Positions 36,675-45,484 of a DNA stretch of 52,269 bases are shown here, in pieces. The stretch is taken from positions 1 to 52,269 of the forward strand of contig CAJQTP010000009.1 of the NCBI GenBank assembly GCA_905620445.1. The letters run 5' to 3'. A program made the translations under genes and the position numbers. The notes below the pieces were generated by a model. The model had not been told where the DNA came from. It did no database searches and saw only the letters and a list, made by a program, of their open reading frames with translations. This DNA is from an uncultured Candidatus Thioglobus sp. Its GTDB lineage: Bacteria; Pseudomonadota; Gammaproteobacteria; PS1; Pseudothioglobaceae. Position 1 is the stretch's first letter, and every line of letters starts with the position of its first letter.

Positions 36675-37682
36675 CTAAATACCACCCAACACTCTATTAA
36701 TCAAACTAGACTTATGTTCAATACACAGATGTGCATAGCGTTTAGTAACACTGATTTGTTTATGTCCTAGAACATCTGCTATCTCGAGCAAAGAAGCCCC
36801 TGATTGGGCTAAATACGAAGCACAGGAATGACGAAGGTCGTGGAATTTAAAGTCTTTAATTTCGGCGTCCTCGAGTGCCTTCTTCCAAGGCTTTGTAAAG
36901 CAATAAGCAACCTCTTCTTTAACCTTAGAGGCAAAGATTAGACTGTTATCTTTAGTATCAAATACTTGCAGCACTTTAATAACAGAATCAGTCAGAGGTA
37001 ATACCTTAGGCTGACCATTTTTAGTGGTAGCAACATAAGCCGTTCTTCTATCAAAATCGATGTCATTCCACCTAAGTTTAGTAAGTTCTCCCTTGCGTGC
37101 TCCAGTCGTTATAGCAAGCAGTACTAATAGGTACAATTTATCCCACTGAGAGGCTCTACAAGCCTTAAATAAGCTTGTTCTTTCAGCTTCGGATAAGAAC
37201 CTTATTCGCTCATTATTCTCTGGCAGAGAGGGGATATTGCGGACAGGGTTTGTGTGAAGTCCATACTGTCTACAGGCATAAGAAAAGACAACTGAAATAG
37301 CTGATATATAGCGGTTAATGGTGGCATTCTTAAAATGAGATGGAAGGGTACTTATAGCTTGATTAATATCTATAGTTGTAATATAAATTATAGGTTTATC
37401 ACCTAACGCCTCAAGCCAAAAACTGAGCTTACGTCTTTCATCATTTACCCTAGTTCCTTTGTACTCACTGCTTAGGTATTTATCTATTACTATAGAGAGT
37501 AATGTTCGAGACTTTGATTGAGTGTATGCAAGTAATTTATTTCTATCACTTTCAATAGCATTAGCAAATTGAACTGCAGCTCTTTTACTGTTAAAGGTCT
37601 TTGTTATTCTTTTTGAACCAGCCTTAATAAAGACACGATAGTTAATATCTTGTTTACGTTTAACTTTTTGAATGTAAGCCAT
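36675..37682 (-). CDS. tyrosine-type site-specific integrase
   Basis: The 335-residue recombinase has an N-terminal arm-binding domain (MAYIQKVKRKQDINYRVFIKAGSKRITKTF), a SAM-like core-binding domain and a catalytic domain. The catalytic residues are Arg in TTGARKGELTKL, His-x-x-Arg in FHDLRHSCAS, His in LGHKQISVTKRYAHL and Tyr in the same block. The start at 37682 is chosen because GGAG lies seven bases upstream; the track's longer start runs into arm site D. The gene points away from tRNA-His, 95 bp from its 3' end, the usual layout for tRNA-targeting integrases. Confidence 0.95.
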   Translation of the reverse strand: MAYIQKVKRKQDINYRVFIKAGSKRITKTFNSKRAAVQFANAIESDRNKLLAYTQSKSRTLLSIVIDKYLSSEYKGTRVNDERRKLSFWLEALGDKPIIYITTIDINQAISTLPSHFKNATINRYISAISVVFSYACRQYGLHTNPVRNIPSLPENNERIRFLSEAERTSLFKACRASQWDKLYLLVLLAITTGARKGELTKLRWNDIDFDRRTAYVATTKNGQPKVLPLTDSVIKVLQVFDTKDNSLIFASKVKEEVAYCFTKPWKKALEDAEIKDFKFHDLRHSCASYLAQSGASLLEIADVLGHKQISVTKRYAHLCIEHKSSLINRVLGGI

Positions 37683-37702
37683 AACACTTCTCCAAATAAA
37701 GT

Positions 37703-37720
37703 GCACGGAAAAGTGCACGG
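37703..37720. repeat. 12-bp periodic repeats, site D (GCACGGAAAAG type)
   Basis: Two TGCACGGAAAAG units 12 bp apart lie between the integrase ribosome binding site and tRNA-His. They probably bind the integrase arm domain, and their position suggests they also overlap its promoter. Confidence 0.65.
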
Positions 37721-37776
37721 AAAAGGACTTTTGACTTCTTTTTAGTTGAGTATTAGGCTGAAACCCTAATAGGAAG

Positions 37777-37836
37777 TGGGGCGAGAAACGGGGCTCGAAC
37801 CCGCGACAACCGGAATCACAATCCGGGGCTCTACCA
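37777..37836 (-). repeat. att-type direct repeat within intact tRNA-His
   Basis: This 60-bp segment of tRNA-His is repeated without mismatch at 30938-30997. The pair brackets about 6.8 kb with the integrase at its tRNA-proximal end. Confidence 0.9.
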
Positions 37837-37853
37837 ACTGAGCTATTCCCGCC
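37777..37853 (-). tRNA. tRNA-His (GTG anticodon)
   Basis: On the minus strand the gene starts GGCGGGAATAGCTC, has anticodon GTG in GGATTGTGATTCC, a T arm GGGTTCGAGCCC and encoded CCA. The extra 5' G opposite C73, the histidine identity mark, is encoded. It is the last gene of a Pro-Arg-His operon and the integration target of the island. Confidence 0.97.
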
Positions 37854-37867
37854 ATAATATATAAAAG

Positions 37868-37944
37868 TGGTGCGCCCAATACGATTCGAACGTATGACCT
37901 ACGGCTTAGAAGGCCGTTGCTCTATCCAGCTGAGCTATGGGCGC
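37868..37944 (-). tRNA. tRNA-Arg (TCT anticodon)
   Basis: The minus strand reads GCGCCCATAGCTCAGCTGG, anticodon TCT in GGCCTTCTAAGCC, T arm TACGTTCGAATCGTA and encoded CCA. The acceptor stem GCGCCCA/TGGGCGC is perfect. Confidence 0.96.
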
Positions 37945-37994
37945 AATAACTTTGCTTTAATAAAGTTTAGGTCTTGCACTTTAATGATAAATTT

Positions 37995-38071
37995 TGGTCG
38001 GAGTGAGAGGATTCGAACCTCTGACCACCTGGTCCCAAACCAGATACGCTACCAGACTGCGCCACACTCCG
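37995..38071 (-). tRNA. tRNA-Pro (TGG anticodon)
   Basis: The minus strand starts CGGAGTGTGGCGCAG, has anticodon TGG in CTGGTTTGGGACCAG, T arm AGAGGTTCGAATCCTCT and encoded CCA. The acceptor stem CGGAGTG/CACTCCG is perfect. It is the first gene of the tRNA operon. Confidence 0.97.
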
Positions 38072-38081
38072 AAGGTGTGTA

Positions 38082-38109
38082 ATTATACTGTGATAGGAAT
38101 GTTAGTCAA
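38082..38109 (-). promoter_or_regulatory. sigma-70 promoter of the tRNA-Pro/Arg/His operon
   Basis: On the minus strand TTGACT and TATAAT are separated by 16 bp, close to consensus. Transcription would start only a few bases before tRNA-Pro. Confidence 0.8.
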
Positions 38110-38158
38110 TGCCTAATTTAAGCCATATTTCATGTATTTTATTTGTACTATTTATTTG

Positions 38159-38830
38159 CTATTTAAAGTAGTTATTATGAAGCTCAGTTTCATTTTCATT
38201 TGCATAGATAACCTTGATATTGTCCTTATTAGCAATATTTTTTTTGATTAGCGCAGGGTCACTTATCTGAGACTCAATGTCAGAGCTTTCTTGAAATAAT
38301 ATAGATTGACCTCCAGTCATTGAAAGATAGACTTGGGCAAGGATTTGCGCATCAAGTAAAGCTCCATGCCTGGTTCTAGCGCTAGTATCAACTCCAAACC
38401 GCCTACACAATGCATCTAAATTATGCATAGTGCCTGGACGCTGCTCTTTAGATAATTCTAGGGTATCTATGATTTGACATATGTCTTTTATCTTTTTGTT
38501 AATGCCATTTATTTTTAATTCATTGTCCAGAAAGCCTAGATCAAATGGCGCATTATGAATAACTAAGGTTGCCCCTTCAATAAAAGATAATAAGTCATTA
38601 GAAATTTGATCAAACTGGGGCTTATTTATTAAAAATTTATCTGTAATGCCGTGGATATTGACAGAGTCACCAACTGTTCGATTTGGCTGAATATATTTAT
38701 GAAATTCGGTGCTTGTTATTTCTCTATTTAATATTTGTACAGCGCCAACTTCAATGATGCGATGACCCTCGTCTGGTCGAATTCCAGTTGTCTCAGTATC
38801 AAGCACAATAAGTCTTTCCATGTTAGGCAT
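38159..38830 (-). CDS. dnaQ: DNA polymerase III epsilon subunit (3'-5' exonuclease)
   Basis: The proofreading subunit has DEDDh exonuclease motifs: IVLDTETTGIRP (Exo I), VIHNAPFDLGFLDNEL (Exo II) and ARTRHGALLDAQILAQVYL (Exo III, with the catalytic His and Asp). The C-terminal part that contacts the alpha subunit is present. The total of 223 residues is slightly shorter than in E. coli. MERLIVLD, three codons downstream, is an equally plausible start. Confidence 0.93.
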   Translation of the reverse strand: MPNMERLIVLDTETTGIRPDEGHRIIEVGAVQILNREITSTEFHKYIQPNRTVGDSVNIHGITDKFLINKPQFDQISNDLLSFIEGATLVIHNAPFDLGFLDNELKINGINKKIKDICQIIDTLELSKEQRPGTMHNLDALCRRFGVDTSARTRHGALLDAQILAQVYLSMTGGQSILFQESSDIESQISDPALIKKNIANKDNIKVIYANENETELHNNYFK

Positions 38831-38885
38831 ATTAAAGTAAAATTGCTTTATTTTATCATCTCATCAAAATAGGTTAACTAAGATT

Positions 38886-39230
38886 ATGGCAAGAGTAACA
38901 GTAGAGGAATGTTTAGACAAGGTTGAGAATCGATTTGAATTAGTTTTGGTTGCTGCAAAACGTGCTCATCAACTAAATTCTGGTGGATTTAGATCTACTT
39001 TAGATGTTGGTAAAGATAAGCCTACAGTGGTAGCATTGAGAGAAATTGAAGCAGGTTTAATTGATGCTTCGATTTTGACTGAAGAGTATGCAATGGAAGA
39101 AGAACTTAATGCACATGATAGACTTGCTCAAGAAGCTAAGATAAATGAAGTTTCAGCTGAGCTTTCGGATGTAAAGCTTGACGCAGAAGTAGAAAGTGAT
39201 GATCTAGCAATAAAAGAAGAGGAAGAGTAA
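38886..39230 (+). CDS. rpoZ: RNA polymerase omega subunit
   Basis: Omega helps assemble the beta' subunit and forms part of a ppGpp site. The 114 residues contain [30 protein letters not shown] and [15 protein letters not shown]. The acidic tail ([10 protein letters not shown]) is longer than in E. coli. The usual partners gmk and spoT are not adjacent. The gene is monocistronic with its own terminator. Confidence 0.95.
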   Translation: MARVTVEECLDKVENRFELVLVAAKRAHQLNSGGFRSTLDVGKDKPTVVALREIEAGLIDASILTEEYAMEEELNAHDRLAQEAKINEVSAELSDVKLDAEVESDDLAIKEEEE

Positions 39231-39244
39231 ATATTTCTTTTCTT

Positions 39245-39276
39245 AAAAAAAATGACGCAATGCGTCATTTTTTTTT
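39245..39276 (+). terminator. rho-independent terminator of rpoZ
   Basis: An AATGACGCA/TGCGTCATT stem is flanked by A and T tracts. The symmetry suggests it could work in both directions. Confidence 0.9.
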
Positions 39277-39362
39277 GTAAGATTCAAAATATATCCTTTA
39301 AACTTCATTGAATGTTTTTTGGTAATATACATTTTTGCTATATCAATCTATAAAGGAATGAC

Positions 39363-41279
39363 ATGACATATCCAATAATGAAAAGTGATAGAGAGCCACT
39401 AATTAATGCTAAGACTTATGAGTCTATGTATGAACAATCAATGAGCAATCCAGATAAATTTTGGGCAGAGCAAGCCGAAATATTTGTTGATTGGGAAAAG
39501 AAGTGGAATAAAGTTTCTGACGTTGATTTTTCCAAAGGAAAGATTGCTTGGTTTGAAGGAGCAACTTTAAATGTTTCATATAACTGTTTAGATCGCCACT
39601 TACCTGAGCGTGCTGACCAAGTGGCAATTATTTGGGAGGGCGATGATCCTAGCTCAAGTGAATCGATAACCTATAAAGACCTTCACAAAAGAGTTTGTAA
39701 GTTTGCTAATGGCATGAAAGATTTGGGAGTTGTAAAGGGAGATCGCATATGCTTATATATGCCTATGATTGTTGAGGCAACTGTTGCTATGCTTGCGTGC
39801 GCAAGACTTGGAGCAATCCATTCAGTTGTTTTTGGCGGCTTTTCACCTGATGCTCTTCGAGATAGAATTTTAGATAGTGAATGCAAATTAGTCATTACAG
39901 CTGATGAAGGCGTTCGTGGCGGGAAATCGGTGCCTTTAAAAAGTAATGTTGATATAGCTACAAAAGATTGTGATTGTGTTGATTCTATTATTGTAGTTAA
40001 AAGAACCGGTGGGGAGGTTAGTTGGAACGATCGAGATGTTTGGTATCACGATCTAGTTGAAGATGCTTCAGATAACTTTCCATGTGAAATGTTCGATGCT
40101 GAAACTCCATTATTTATTCTATATACATCGGGCTCAACAGGAAAGCCAAAAGGCGTTCTTCATACCTCAGGAGGCTACCTTCTTTATGCCGCAATGACTC
40201 ACAAGTATACTTTTGATTATCAAGAGGGAGACATCTATTGGTGTACTGCTGATGTTGGCTGGGTTACAGGACACTCTTATATTGTCTATGGCCCGCTTGC
40301 AAATGGCGGAACTACGTTAATGTTTGAAGGAATCCCTACTTACCCAGATGCGTCAAGATTTTGGCAAGTTATTGATAAGCACCAGGTTAATATTTTTTAT
40401 ACCGCCCCAACAGCAATTAGAGCTTTGATGGGAGCGGGAAATGAACTCGTTCAGAAGACTTCAAGAACTAGCTTGAAGATTTTAGGCACCGTCGGTGAGC
40501 CTATAAATCCTGAGGCATGGGAGTGGTATTACAACGTAGTTGGCAATGCACGATGTCCAGTTGTTGATACTTGGTGGCAAACTGAAACAGGTGGACACAT
40601 GATTACCCCGATGCCTTTTGCAACACCTTTAAAGCCTGGGTCAGCCTCAAAGCCTTTTTTTGGTGTTGAGCCACAAGTGCTTAGTGAGGTAGGAGAGGTT
40701 TTAGAAGGTGAAGCTTCAGGCGTCCTGGCGCTTGCTCGCTCTTGGCCAGGTCAAATGAGAACGCTTTATAACAACCATGAGCGCTTTATTGAGGCCTATT
40801 TTTCAACCTATCCTGGGAAATATTTTGCTGGTGATGGGGTCAAGAGAGATGCCGATGGTTATTATTGGATTACTGGAAGGGTAGATGATGTGTTAAATAT
40901 TTCAGGCCACCGTATGGGGACAGCAGAAATTGAATCAGCACTGGTGCTTCATAGTGCTGTAAGTGAATCTGCAGTGGTAGGAATGCCTCATGACATTAAA
41001 GGTCAAGGTATCTATGCCTATGTCTCTCTTATGACTGGCGTTGAAGGTACTGAGGAACTTAAAAAAGACTTAGTGGCTTTAGTTAGGAAAGAAATAGGTC
41101 CAATTGCAACGGTAGATAAAATTCAATTTGCTCAGGGCCTTCCAAAAACAAGGTCAGGCAAGATTATGAGGCGAATACTAAGAAAAATAGCTGAGAATGA
41201 TTATTCAAATTTAGGCGATACCTCTACTTTGGCTGAGCCTGGTGTGGTTAATGATTTGATTGCAAATAGAGTCCAGTAG
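39363..41279 (+). CDS. acs: acetyl-CoA synthetase
   Basis: Acs activates acetate to acetyl-CoA through acetyl-AMP. The 638-residue protein has the adenylate-forming P-loop [15 protein letters not shown], the motif [46 protein letters not shown] and the C-terminal catalytic Lys in [10 protein letters not shown], the site of regulatory acetylation in homologues. Propionyl-CoA synthetase is less likely because the W-W-Q-T-E-T-G pocket region is the Acs form. It appears to be a single-gene unit. Confidence 0.95.
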   Translation: MTYPIMKSDREPLINAKTYESMYEQSMSNPDKFWAEQAEIFVDWEKKWNKVSDVDFSKGKIAWFEGATLNVSYNCLDRHLPERADQVAIIWEGDDPSSSESITYKDLHKRVCKFANGMKDLGVVKGDRICLYMPMIVEATVAMLACARLGAIHSVVFGGFSPDALRDRILDSECKLVITADEGVRGGKSVPLKSNVDIATKDCDCVDSIIVVKRTGGEVSWNDRDVWYHDLVEDASDNFPCEMFDAETPLFILYTSGSTGKPKGVLHTSGGYLLYAAMTHKYTFDYQEGDIYWCTADVGWVTGHSYIVYGPLANGGTTLMFEGIPTYPDASRFWQVIDKHQVNIFYTAPTAIRALMGAGNELVQKTSRTSLKILGTVGEPINPEAWEWYYNVVGNARCPVVDTWWQTETGGHMITPMPFATPLKPGSASKPFFGVEPQVLSEVGEVLEGEASGVLALARSWPGQMRTLYNNHERFIEAYFSTYPGKYFAGDGVKRDADGYYWITGRVDDVLNISGHRMGTAEIESALVLHSAVSESAVVGMPHDIKGQGIYAYVSLMTGVEGTEELKKDLVALVRKEIGPIATVDKIQFAQGLPKTRSGKIMRRILRKIAENDYSNLGDTSTLAEPGVVNDLIANRVQ

Positions 41280-41312
41280 TCTTTTTCCTGCCAGTCTAAT
41301 AAATAATAAAAG

Positions 41313-42215
41313 ATGAATGCATTCCTATATTTTATTGTTCTCCTTGCATGGGGCTCTTCTTGGTTTGCTATTAGCTTTCAATTAGGTGATGTAGCTCCTC
41401 AAGTCTCAATAGTATGGCGTTTTCTACTCGCATCATTTATGCTTTTTATTTGGTGCTTTGCGAGAGGGCTTAAGCTATCTTTCTCATGGCGAGACCACTT
41501 GAACTGGATTATTTTAGGTTTTTTTCTATTCTGTGTTAATTATATTTGTGCCTACTTTGGAACCTCCTATTTAACAACGGGCGTGGTCTGCCTTATTTTT
41601 TCAACGCTCACTTTATTTACTGTCCTTAATGGCTTTATTTTTTTTAAAAAGCCCGTTAGATTACCTATATTATTTGGAGCACTAATTGGAATTGCAGGAC
41701 TATCAATTATATTTTCAAGTGAGATTAGTAGTGCTGACTGGTCACTAGACTCAGAAATTATAAAAGGCTTTTTATGGATGCTGCTTGCAACTTTCTTTGC
41801 ATCAATAGGAATGCTGCTTTCAGGTCAAATGCAGGCTAGAAAAATCCCACTAATTCAGAGCAATGCTTTTAGTATGCTTTATGGGTCGCTTATCCTTGTT
41901 ACTTATATATCTTTTAGCGACATTAGTTTCAGCTTTAGCACAAGCTATAGTTATGTTGCGTCCCTAATTTATTTAGCGCTAGTGGCATCTGTAGTTGGTT
42001 TTGGTGTTTATCTCAAGTTGGTAGGTAATATTGGCGCTGATAAAGCGTCCTATGTTAATATTTTTACGCCAACTATTGCCTTATTACTTTCAACTCTATT
42101 TGAGGACTATCAATGGAGTTTGATTGGGCTTGTGGGCGTTATTTTGATTATTATTGGAAATATAATAGTTCTTTATGCGAAACCAATAAAACCTAGGAAG
42201 AAAATAGAGAGTTAG
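41313..42215 (+). CDS. EamA/DMT superfamily transporter
   Basis: This 300-residue protein has ten hydrophobic helices in two EamA repeats, with the typical opening LAWGSSWFAISFQLG and ends of repeats at IGIAGLSIIF and VGVILIIIGNIIVLY. It lies 33 bp after acs on the same strand, so it may be co-transcribed. It is not closely similar to the EamA protein at 26904-27860. Substrate unknown. Confidence 0.85.
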   Translation: MNAFLYFIVLLAWGSSWFAISFQLGDVAPQVSIVWRFLLASFMLFIWCFARGLKLSFSWRDHLNWIILGFFLFCVNYICAYFGTSYLTTGVVCLIFSTLTLFTVLNGFIFFKKPVRLPILFGALIGIAGLSIIFSSEISSADWSLDSEIIKGFLWMLLATFFASIGMLLSGQMQARKIPLIQSNAFSMLYGSLILVTYISFSDISFSFSTSYSYVASLIYLALVASVVGFGVYLKLVGNIGADKASYVNIFTPTIALLLSTLFEDYQWSLIGLVGVILIIIGNIIVLYAKPIKPRKKIES

Positions 42216-42235
42216 ACTTTGATAGGGACAATCAG

Positions 42236-43090
42236 CTATTTGTCCGAATCATTTTTATTATTCATCTCAGATTCAATTTTATCCATCATAGCGTTATGCT
42301 CGTCATCAGCCCAATCATTTGCTTTGGTTTTATTGTCGTCACTAGTTGGAGTTTTATTATTTATCCGAACTTTGAAGAAAGCCGAGAAAATAAGACCAGC
42401 TTCAAATAATAGCCACATTGGAATTGCAATGAGAAACTGTGAAATAATATCTGGAGGCGTTAATATCATTCCGAGAACAAATGAACCAATAATTATATAA
42501 GCGCGATTTTTTTTCAGTTTCTCAGCTGTAGTAACTCCAAACATTATAAGAAGGATTGTTGCAATAGGAACTTCAAACGCAACTCCAAAAGCAAAAGAGA
42601 CCTTTATAATAAAATCAAGATAGTATTGAATATCTGGAGCAAAGTCTACTGAAGAAGGCCCTACAGTTGATAAGAAATTAAAGATAACAGGAAAAACAAT
42701 ATAGAAAGAAAAGAGCAAGCCTGTGTAAAAAAGAAGTGCTGATGATACTACGAGAGGAAGGATTAATTTTTTTTCATGTCGATAGAGTGCGGGCGCAGCA
42801 AATATCCATATCTGATAGAGTAAATACGGCATAGCAATATATACAGCGAGAATTAATGACATTTTTAAGGGAGTTAAAAATGGAGAAATAACCCCAATTG
42901 CAATCAGATTTGAGCCCGGGATCGCCTGAACAATTGGTGCAGCTATAAAGGTATATATCTCGTTTGCAAATGGAAACAGCATTAAGAAAAAAATTACTAT
43001 CGCAATAACCGAACGCAAAAGGGCACTTCTCAGTTCTACAAGGTGTTGAACTATGGGCATTTTTTTGAGTTTTACCGATTTTTCAGACAT
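42236..43090 (-). CDS. tatC: Sec-independent translocase subunit TatC
   Basis: TatC recognises twin-arginine signal peptides. The 284-residue protein has six transmembrane helices and the family motifs VQHLVELRSALLRS, FAFGVAFEVP and LTPPDIISQFLIAIPMWLLFEAGL. The C-terminal tail is unusually long and charged (DDNKTKANDWADDEHNAMMDKIESEM). It is the last gene of the tatABC operon and converges with the EamA gene. Confidence 0.96.
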   Translation of the reverse strand: MSEKSVKLKKMPIVQHLVELRSALLRSVIAIVIFFLMLFPFANEIYTFIAAPIVQAIPGSNLIAIGVISPFLTPLKMSLILAVYIAMPYLLYQIWIFAAPALYRHEKKLILPLVVSSALLFYTGLLFSFYIVFPVIFNFLSTVGPSSVDFAPDIQYYLDFIIKVSFAFGVAFEVPIATILLIMFGVTTAEKLKKNRAYIIIGSFVLGMILTPPDIISQFLIAIPMWLLFEAGLIFSAFFKVRINNKTPTSDDNKTKANDWADDEHNAMMDKIESEMNNKNDSDK

Positions 43091-43115
43091 TTTTTTTAAT
43101 TGTTAGATTAGCGAT

Positions 43116-43499
43116 CTATTTCTTTTTTTTGAGCCCAGATTTAATGTGCTCTTCTAGTGTAAAGTCGATATTTTCAACCTCATCTTCTAATTCTTCTTTG
43201 GGTTGTGGCTCTGTTTCAGAGGCCTTAATAATTTCTTGTTTAGAGTCTTCTGAGCTAGCTTTAACATCATCTAGTGTTTCTGAAAGAGTTGACTTTTCAT
43301 CCTCGAAAGAGAGTTGATCTTTGAGTTCGTCGACCTTTATCTGTTCGTCAATATCGTATTTAATTTTTTTTACAAATTTATTGAGTTTTCCAGCATAAAC
43401 ACCAGCTTTTCGAGCTAGCGAGGGCATTCTTTCAGGCCCAACCACAATAAGTGTGATGACAGCAATAATAGCAATTTCCCAAAAACCAAAATCAAACAT
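43116..43499 (-). CDS. tatB: Sec-independent translocase subunit TatB
   Basis: The 127-residue protein starts MFDFGFWEIAIIAVITLIVVGPERMP, the TatB transmembrane helix with the conserved Glu and the GPERMP hinge. A long amphipathic and acidic cytoplasmic region follows and ends in KKKK. It sits between tatA and tatC. Confidence 0.94.
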   Translation of the reverse strand: MFDFGFWEIAIIAVITLIVVGPERMPSLARKAGVYAGKLNKFVKKIKYDIDEQIKVDELKDQLSFEDEKSTLSETLDDVKASSEDSKQEIIKASETEPQPKEELEDEVENIDFTLEEHIKSGLKKKK

Positions 43500-43532
43500 A
43501 GTGATCTATATTAGAATAAAAAAGATAAGCTT

Positions 43533-43760
43533 TTATTTGTTAACAGTATCATCATCTGTCGCTTCAACTTTAGCTTCAATGATGTCATCTTTATCATCTT
43601 TATCATCTTTATCATCTTTTTCAGATCCTTTCATGGAAGATTTAAAGCCTTTGATTGCTCCTCCAAGCTCTCCTCCGATATTCTTGAGGCGTTTGCCACC
43701 AAAAATAAGCAATACGATTACTAAAATAATAATCAGTTCAAATGGTCCTGGCATACCCAT
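43533..43760 (-). CDS. tatA: Sec-independent translocase subunit TatA
   Basis: The 75-residue pore-forming subunit starts MGMPGPFELIIILVIVLLIFGGKRLKNIGGELGGAIKGFKSSM: the transmembrane helix, the FGGKRL hinge and the amphipathic helix. The tail contains a KDD repeat encoded by a 9-bp tandem repeat (43585-43620). It is the first gene of tatABC. Confidence 0.95.
   Translation of the reverse strand: MGMPGPFELIIILVIVLLIFGGKRLKNIGGELGGAIKGFKSSMKGSEKDDKDDKDDKDDIIEAKVEATDDDTVNK
43585..43620 (-). repeat. 9-bp tandem repeat in tatA (four copies)
   Basis: The unit TCATCTTTA is repeated four times with the last base of the last copy changed. It encodes the acidic KDD/DKD repeat in the TatA tail. Unit changes would stay in frame. 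Confidence 0.88.
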
Positions 43761-43879
43761 ATGTATTCTCCTTATTTAGTTGCTTGTGTTTAGTCTTAAT
43801 TATGACTAATTTTTTTAATAAATCTACCTTAATAATTATTGTTACTAATAACGCGTCAGAGGAAAAAAGATTTATTTAG

Positions 43880-43897
43880 TTAAAGGTTAACCTTTAA
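43880..43897. promoter_or_regulatory. 18-bp perfect palindrome, candidate GntR operator
   Basis: TTAAAGGTTAACCTTTAA is a perfect inverted repeat in the 279-bp gap between the divergent tatA and GntR-regulator genes. It lies about 140 bp upstream of the regulator start. Nothing else is recognisable in this gap. Confidence 0.5.
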
Positions 43898-44039
43898 TAA
43901 AATGATTTTATCACTATTTATTAAATTGCCAAGTGTTGATAGCGAAGTTCTTTATTGTCTAGAAATTCTTGAGCTGTTCCATCAAATATAATCAATAGTT
44001 TGTTAAACTAAATGCTTTATTTATATTAATGAGTAAGCA

Positions 44040-44723
44040 ATGTCAAAAAAACCATCTACATTGTCTAATGACGTGTTTAAGCAAATAAGAGATGACATTG
44101 TTGAGGGTGTTATTCAGCAAGGACAAAAAATCGTTGAAGTGAATTTAGCGAAGCAATACAACATAACTCGTGGGCCATTGCGTGAAGCACTTCATCAGCT
44201 TGAGTATATAAATTTAGTTATACGAACGCCGTACTCAGGCTCTAGAATTACAATCTTGGATTACACCAAAATCCGTGAACTTTATGAAATGCGTGAGGCA
44301 ACTGAGAGTTTTGCAACTCGTCTTGCTGCTATTAATATGACGCGAGCTGATATTGACGAAATGTATCGTTTAATAGATCATCATAAGGATTATATTAAAA
44401 CCTCAGGTGACCATCTATTTATTCAGCAAGAAGGTAACGAAGACTTTCATAGGTTTATTTATTCTAGATGTGGCAATGAATGGTTAAGTAATCATATTGA
44501 AGTAAGACTGTACTATTTAATCAGAATGTGTAAAAAATATATTCTGAAAACTCCTGCTAGAGCTGAGATAGCAATAGTTGAGCATACAGCTATAGCTAAT
44601 GCCATATCTAACAGAGATCCTAATTTTGCAGAAATGCTCATGAGGCATCATATTCAAGGCACCTGGAAAGCATTAAAAATCATCAGTGCTGAAGAAAGCC
44701 TAAAAAAATATGAAAACATTTGA
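44040..44723 (+). CDS. GntR-family transcriptional regulator (FCD type)
   Basis: The 227-residue protein has an N-terminal winged helix (VFKQIRDDIVEGVIQQGQKIVEVNLAKQYNITRGPLREALHQLE). A C-terminal all-helical FCD domain follows, with candidate metal ligands in EDFHRFIY, VEHTAIANAI and MRHHI. FCD regulators sense carboxylic acids or related metabolites. The nitroreductase gene follows by 75 bp, and a perfect palindrome lies upstream. The ligand is unknown. Confidence 0.9.
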   Translation: MSKKPSTLSNDVFKQIRDDIVEGVIQQGQKIVEVNLAKQYNITRGPLREALHQLEYINLVIRTPYSGSRITILDYTKIRELYEMREATESFATRLAAINMTRADIDEMYRLIDHHKDYIKTSGDHLFIQQEGNEDFHRFIYSRCGNEWLSNHIEVRLYYLIRMCKKYILKTPARAEIAIVEHTAIANAISNRDPNFAEMLMRHHIQGTWKALKIISAEESLKKYENI

Positions 44724-44798
44724 TTGAAAATTAGTTCGTCAATTTAACCCTTTGTAATTAATTAAAGAGAGTCTTATTTATAGTAGTGGAGAAAAAGA

Positions 44799-45464
44799 AT
44801 GGATGTAAAACAGGCACTTTCAGAACGTAAATCAACTAGGTCTTTTCTGGATAAAGAGGTGCCGATTGAGATTGTGAATGCAATTATAGAGCAAGCAAAA
44901 ACTGCGCCTTCTGGTGTAAACACTCAGCCTTGGCAAATAGCAGTAATTACCGGCAACAGTAAAACAACACTTTGTAATAAGCTAGAAGAGACTTTTCGCG
45001 CTGGGAATAAAGGCACTATGGATTATAACTACTACCCCAGCGAATGGGCTGGCGAGTATAAAGAGAGGAGAAAGGCTTGTGGAATACTGATGTATTCCAC
45101 ATTAGAAATTAGTCGAGAGGATAAACAAAAAAAAATTGACCAGTGGGCTCTTAATTATCAAGCTTTTGGTGCGCCCGTTGTCCTTCTTTTTTTTATAGAT
45201 AGGTCATTAGAAAAGGGCTCTTTTATGGATTACGGCATGTTTTTACAATCCGTTATGCTATCAGCCGTTGAGCATGGACTTGCAACATGCCCACAGGCGG
45301 CTCTTGGTGAATATCCCGAAATTGTTAGGCAAGAGTACCCATTCTTTAAAGATAAGGTTGTTCTGTGTGGAATGGCTTTAGGTTACGAAGATAAAACTAA
45401 AGTCATTAATAGTTACAGAACTCCTCGAGAGGATTTATCTCAGATAGTTCAGTACTACTCTTAA
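44799..45464 (+). CDS. nitroreductase family protein
   Basis: The 221-residue flavin-dependent oxidoreductase starts DVKQALSERKSTRSFLDKEVPIEIVNAIIEQAKTAPSGVNTQPWQ, the standard FMN-binding opening. It continues with YGMFLQSVMLSAVEHGLATCPQAALGEY. The family reduces nitro compounds, quinones or related substrates using NAD(P)H. A GGAG ribosome binding site precedes the start. The physiological substrate is unknown and it may be controlled by the adjacent GntR protein. Confidence 0.88.
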   Translation: MDVKQALSERKSTRSFLDKEVPIEIVNAIIEQAKTAPSGVNTQPWQIAVITGNSKTTLCNKLEETFRAGNKGTMDYNYYPSEWAGEYKERRKACGILMYSTLEISREDKQKKIDQWALNYQAFGAPVVLLFFIDRSLEKGSFMDYGMFLQSVMLSAVEHGLATCPQAALGEYPEIVRQEYPFFKDKVVLCGMALGYEDKTKVINSYRTPREDLSQIVQYYS

Positions 45465-45484
45465 AAATATAAATTTGGAAGGTC

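Noticed and set aside
37867-38082. ORF of 71 codons over the tRNA cluster
   Set aside because: It lies on the opposite strand of tRNA-Arg and tRNA-Pro and has no protein-like features; it is a shadow of tRNA genes.
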